In this document: positions 5,689 through 6,071 of the stretch, piece by piece
How positions within the stretch are numbered: position 1 is the first letter of the stretch
Layout: every line of letters begins with the position of its first letter
Program-made: the position numbers and the translations under genes
The notes under the pieces: model-generated
Seen by the model: the letters and a program-made list of their open reading frames with translations, nothing else
What the model was told of the DNA's origin: nothing
Database searches by the model: none
NCBI GenBank assembly: GCA_022736535.1
Contig: DZCT01000316.1
Coordinates: 1 to 6,071, forward strand
Source of the DNA: Desulfatirhabdium butyrativorans
GTDB taxonomy: Bacteria > Desulfobacterota > Desulfobacteria > Desulfobacterales > JAIFKL01
DNA length: 6,071 nt
Reading direction: 5' to 3'

Positions 5689-6071
5689 TCACTCACCCTC
5701 CCTGATCCCGAATCCCAAAACCGTCATATCATCCTGCCGGTCATTGGTGCCTTTGTGTTTGTTGAAAGCCTCCAGAAGCAGTTCCCGCTGTTTCTCAAAC
5801 GGTTCGTTCTGACATTCTTTCAGCAGTTCTTTGATACGGGATGTCCCGAAGCGCTGGTCATTTTCATCCAACTGATCCACAAATCCGTCGCTGAACAGAT
5901 AAAAAGACATGCCGTTCTCCATTCGGACCGTGTGATCGGTGAAATGAAAACTCATCTCGGATTTTTTATAGCCGATGCTTTTCCTGTCGCCTTTAAGCAT
6001 AAACACTTCGCCTGCCTGTGTGTAGATCATGGGCAGTTTCGCGCCTGCAAAGGTCAGGGTTCTGTCTGCGG
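5689..6071 (-). CDS. PP2C-type (SpoIIE-like) serine/threonine phosphatase, C-terminal part
   Basis: The gene enters from the right edge; the last 126 residues are visible and the start is missing. Reading in frame from the edge gives ADRTLTFAGAKLPMIYTQAGE, so the ATG at 6030 is an internal methionine and not the start. Signatures of the SpoIIE/RsbU phosphatase domain are clear: LTFAGAKLPM (a variant of the usual 'L.yAgaGhpP' strand), the metal-binding segment FYLFSDGFVDQ, the following RFGTSRIKELL, and the C-terminal NDRQDDMTVLGFGI with the conserved DD. Such enzymes remove phosphate from serine or threonine on anti-sigma-factor antagonists or similar regulators, and usually carry an N-terminal sensor, receiver or HAMP part, which here would lie outside the window. 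It is followed by the GC-rich repeat and the unrecognised 168-residue gene. Confidence 0.85.
   Translation of the reverse strand, partial: ADRTLTFAGAKLPMIYTQAGEVFMLKGDRKSIGYKKSEMSFHFTDHTVRMENGMSFYLFSDGFVDQLDENDQRFGTSRIKELLKECQNEPFEKQRELLLEAFNKHKGTNDRQDDMTVLGFGIREGE

Overview
The window reads as an ordinary bacterial chromosome segment with six protein genes, three on the + strand (left) and three on the - strand (right), converging on a hairpin at about 4021-4053. Shine-Dalgarno sites, short gene spacing, moderate GC and the many short palindromic repeats suggest a Gram-negative bacterium. The repeat types (CGCAAAG 9-mers, GGGCAACC...GGTTGCCC hairpins, TGAGAAG heptamers) and the protein style point to Desulfobacterota, perhaps a Desulfonema-like sulfate reducer. 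That placement is an inference and not proven by any marker here.

Left to right on the + strand: (1) a secreted 467-residue protein with an N-terminal export signal, an uncharacterised beta-rich domain, one EF-hand loop and a C-terminal PEBP/YbhB-type domain (151-1554); (2) an agmatinase/ureohydrolase with all manganese ligands present (1685-2638); (3) a periplasmic solute-binding protein of the branched-chain amino acid (LivJ-type) family (2821-3993). On the - strand, from the right edge inwards: (4) the C-terminal end of a SpoIIE-type PP2C serine/threonine phosphatase that runs off the window (5689-6071); (5) an unrecognised acidic 168-residue protein (5087-5593); (6) spermidine synthase (4056-4940).

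Two genes belong to polyamine synthesis: agmatinase makes putrescine from agmatine, and spermidine synthase adds the aminopropyl group. They lie on opposite strands with the binding protein between them, so they are neighbours but not one operon. The phosphatase and the small protein after it may form a signalling pair.

The most striking non-coding property is that every intergenic gap carries its own palindrome or short tandem array, of at least five different sequence types. Three of them (2746-2785, 3991-4025, 5602-5686) are built in a 7-bp phase. I found no CRISPR array, tRNA, rRNA, transposase or phage gene. I saw no convincing new defence or mobile system; the best leads are the PEBP fusion protein, the phosphatase partner and the heptad-phased repeats.
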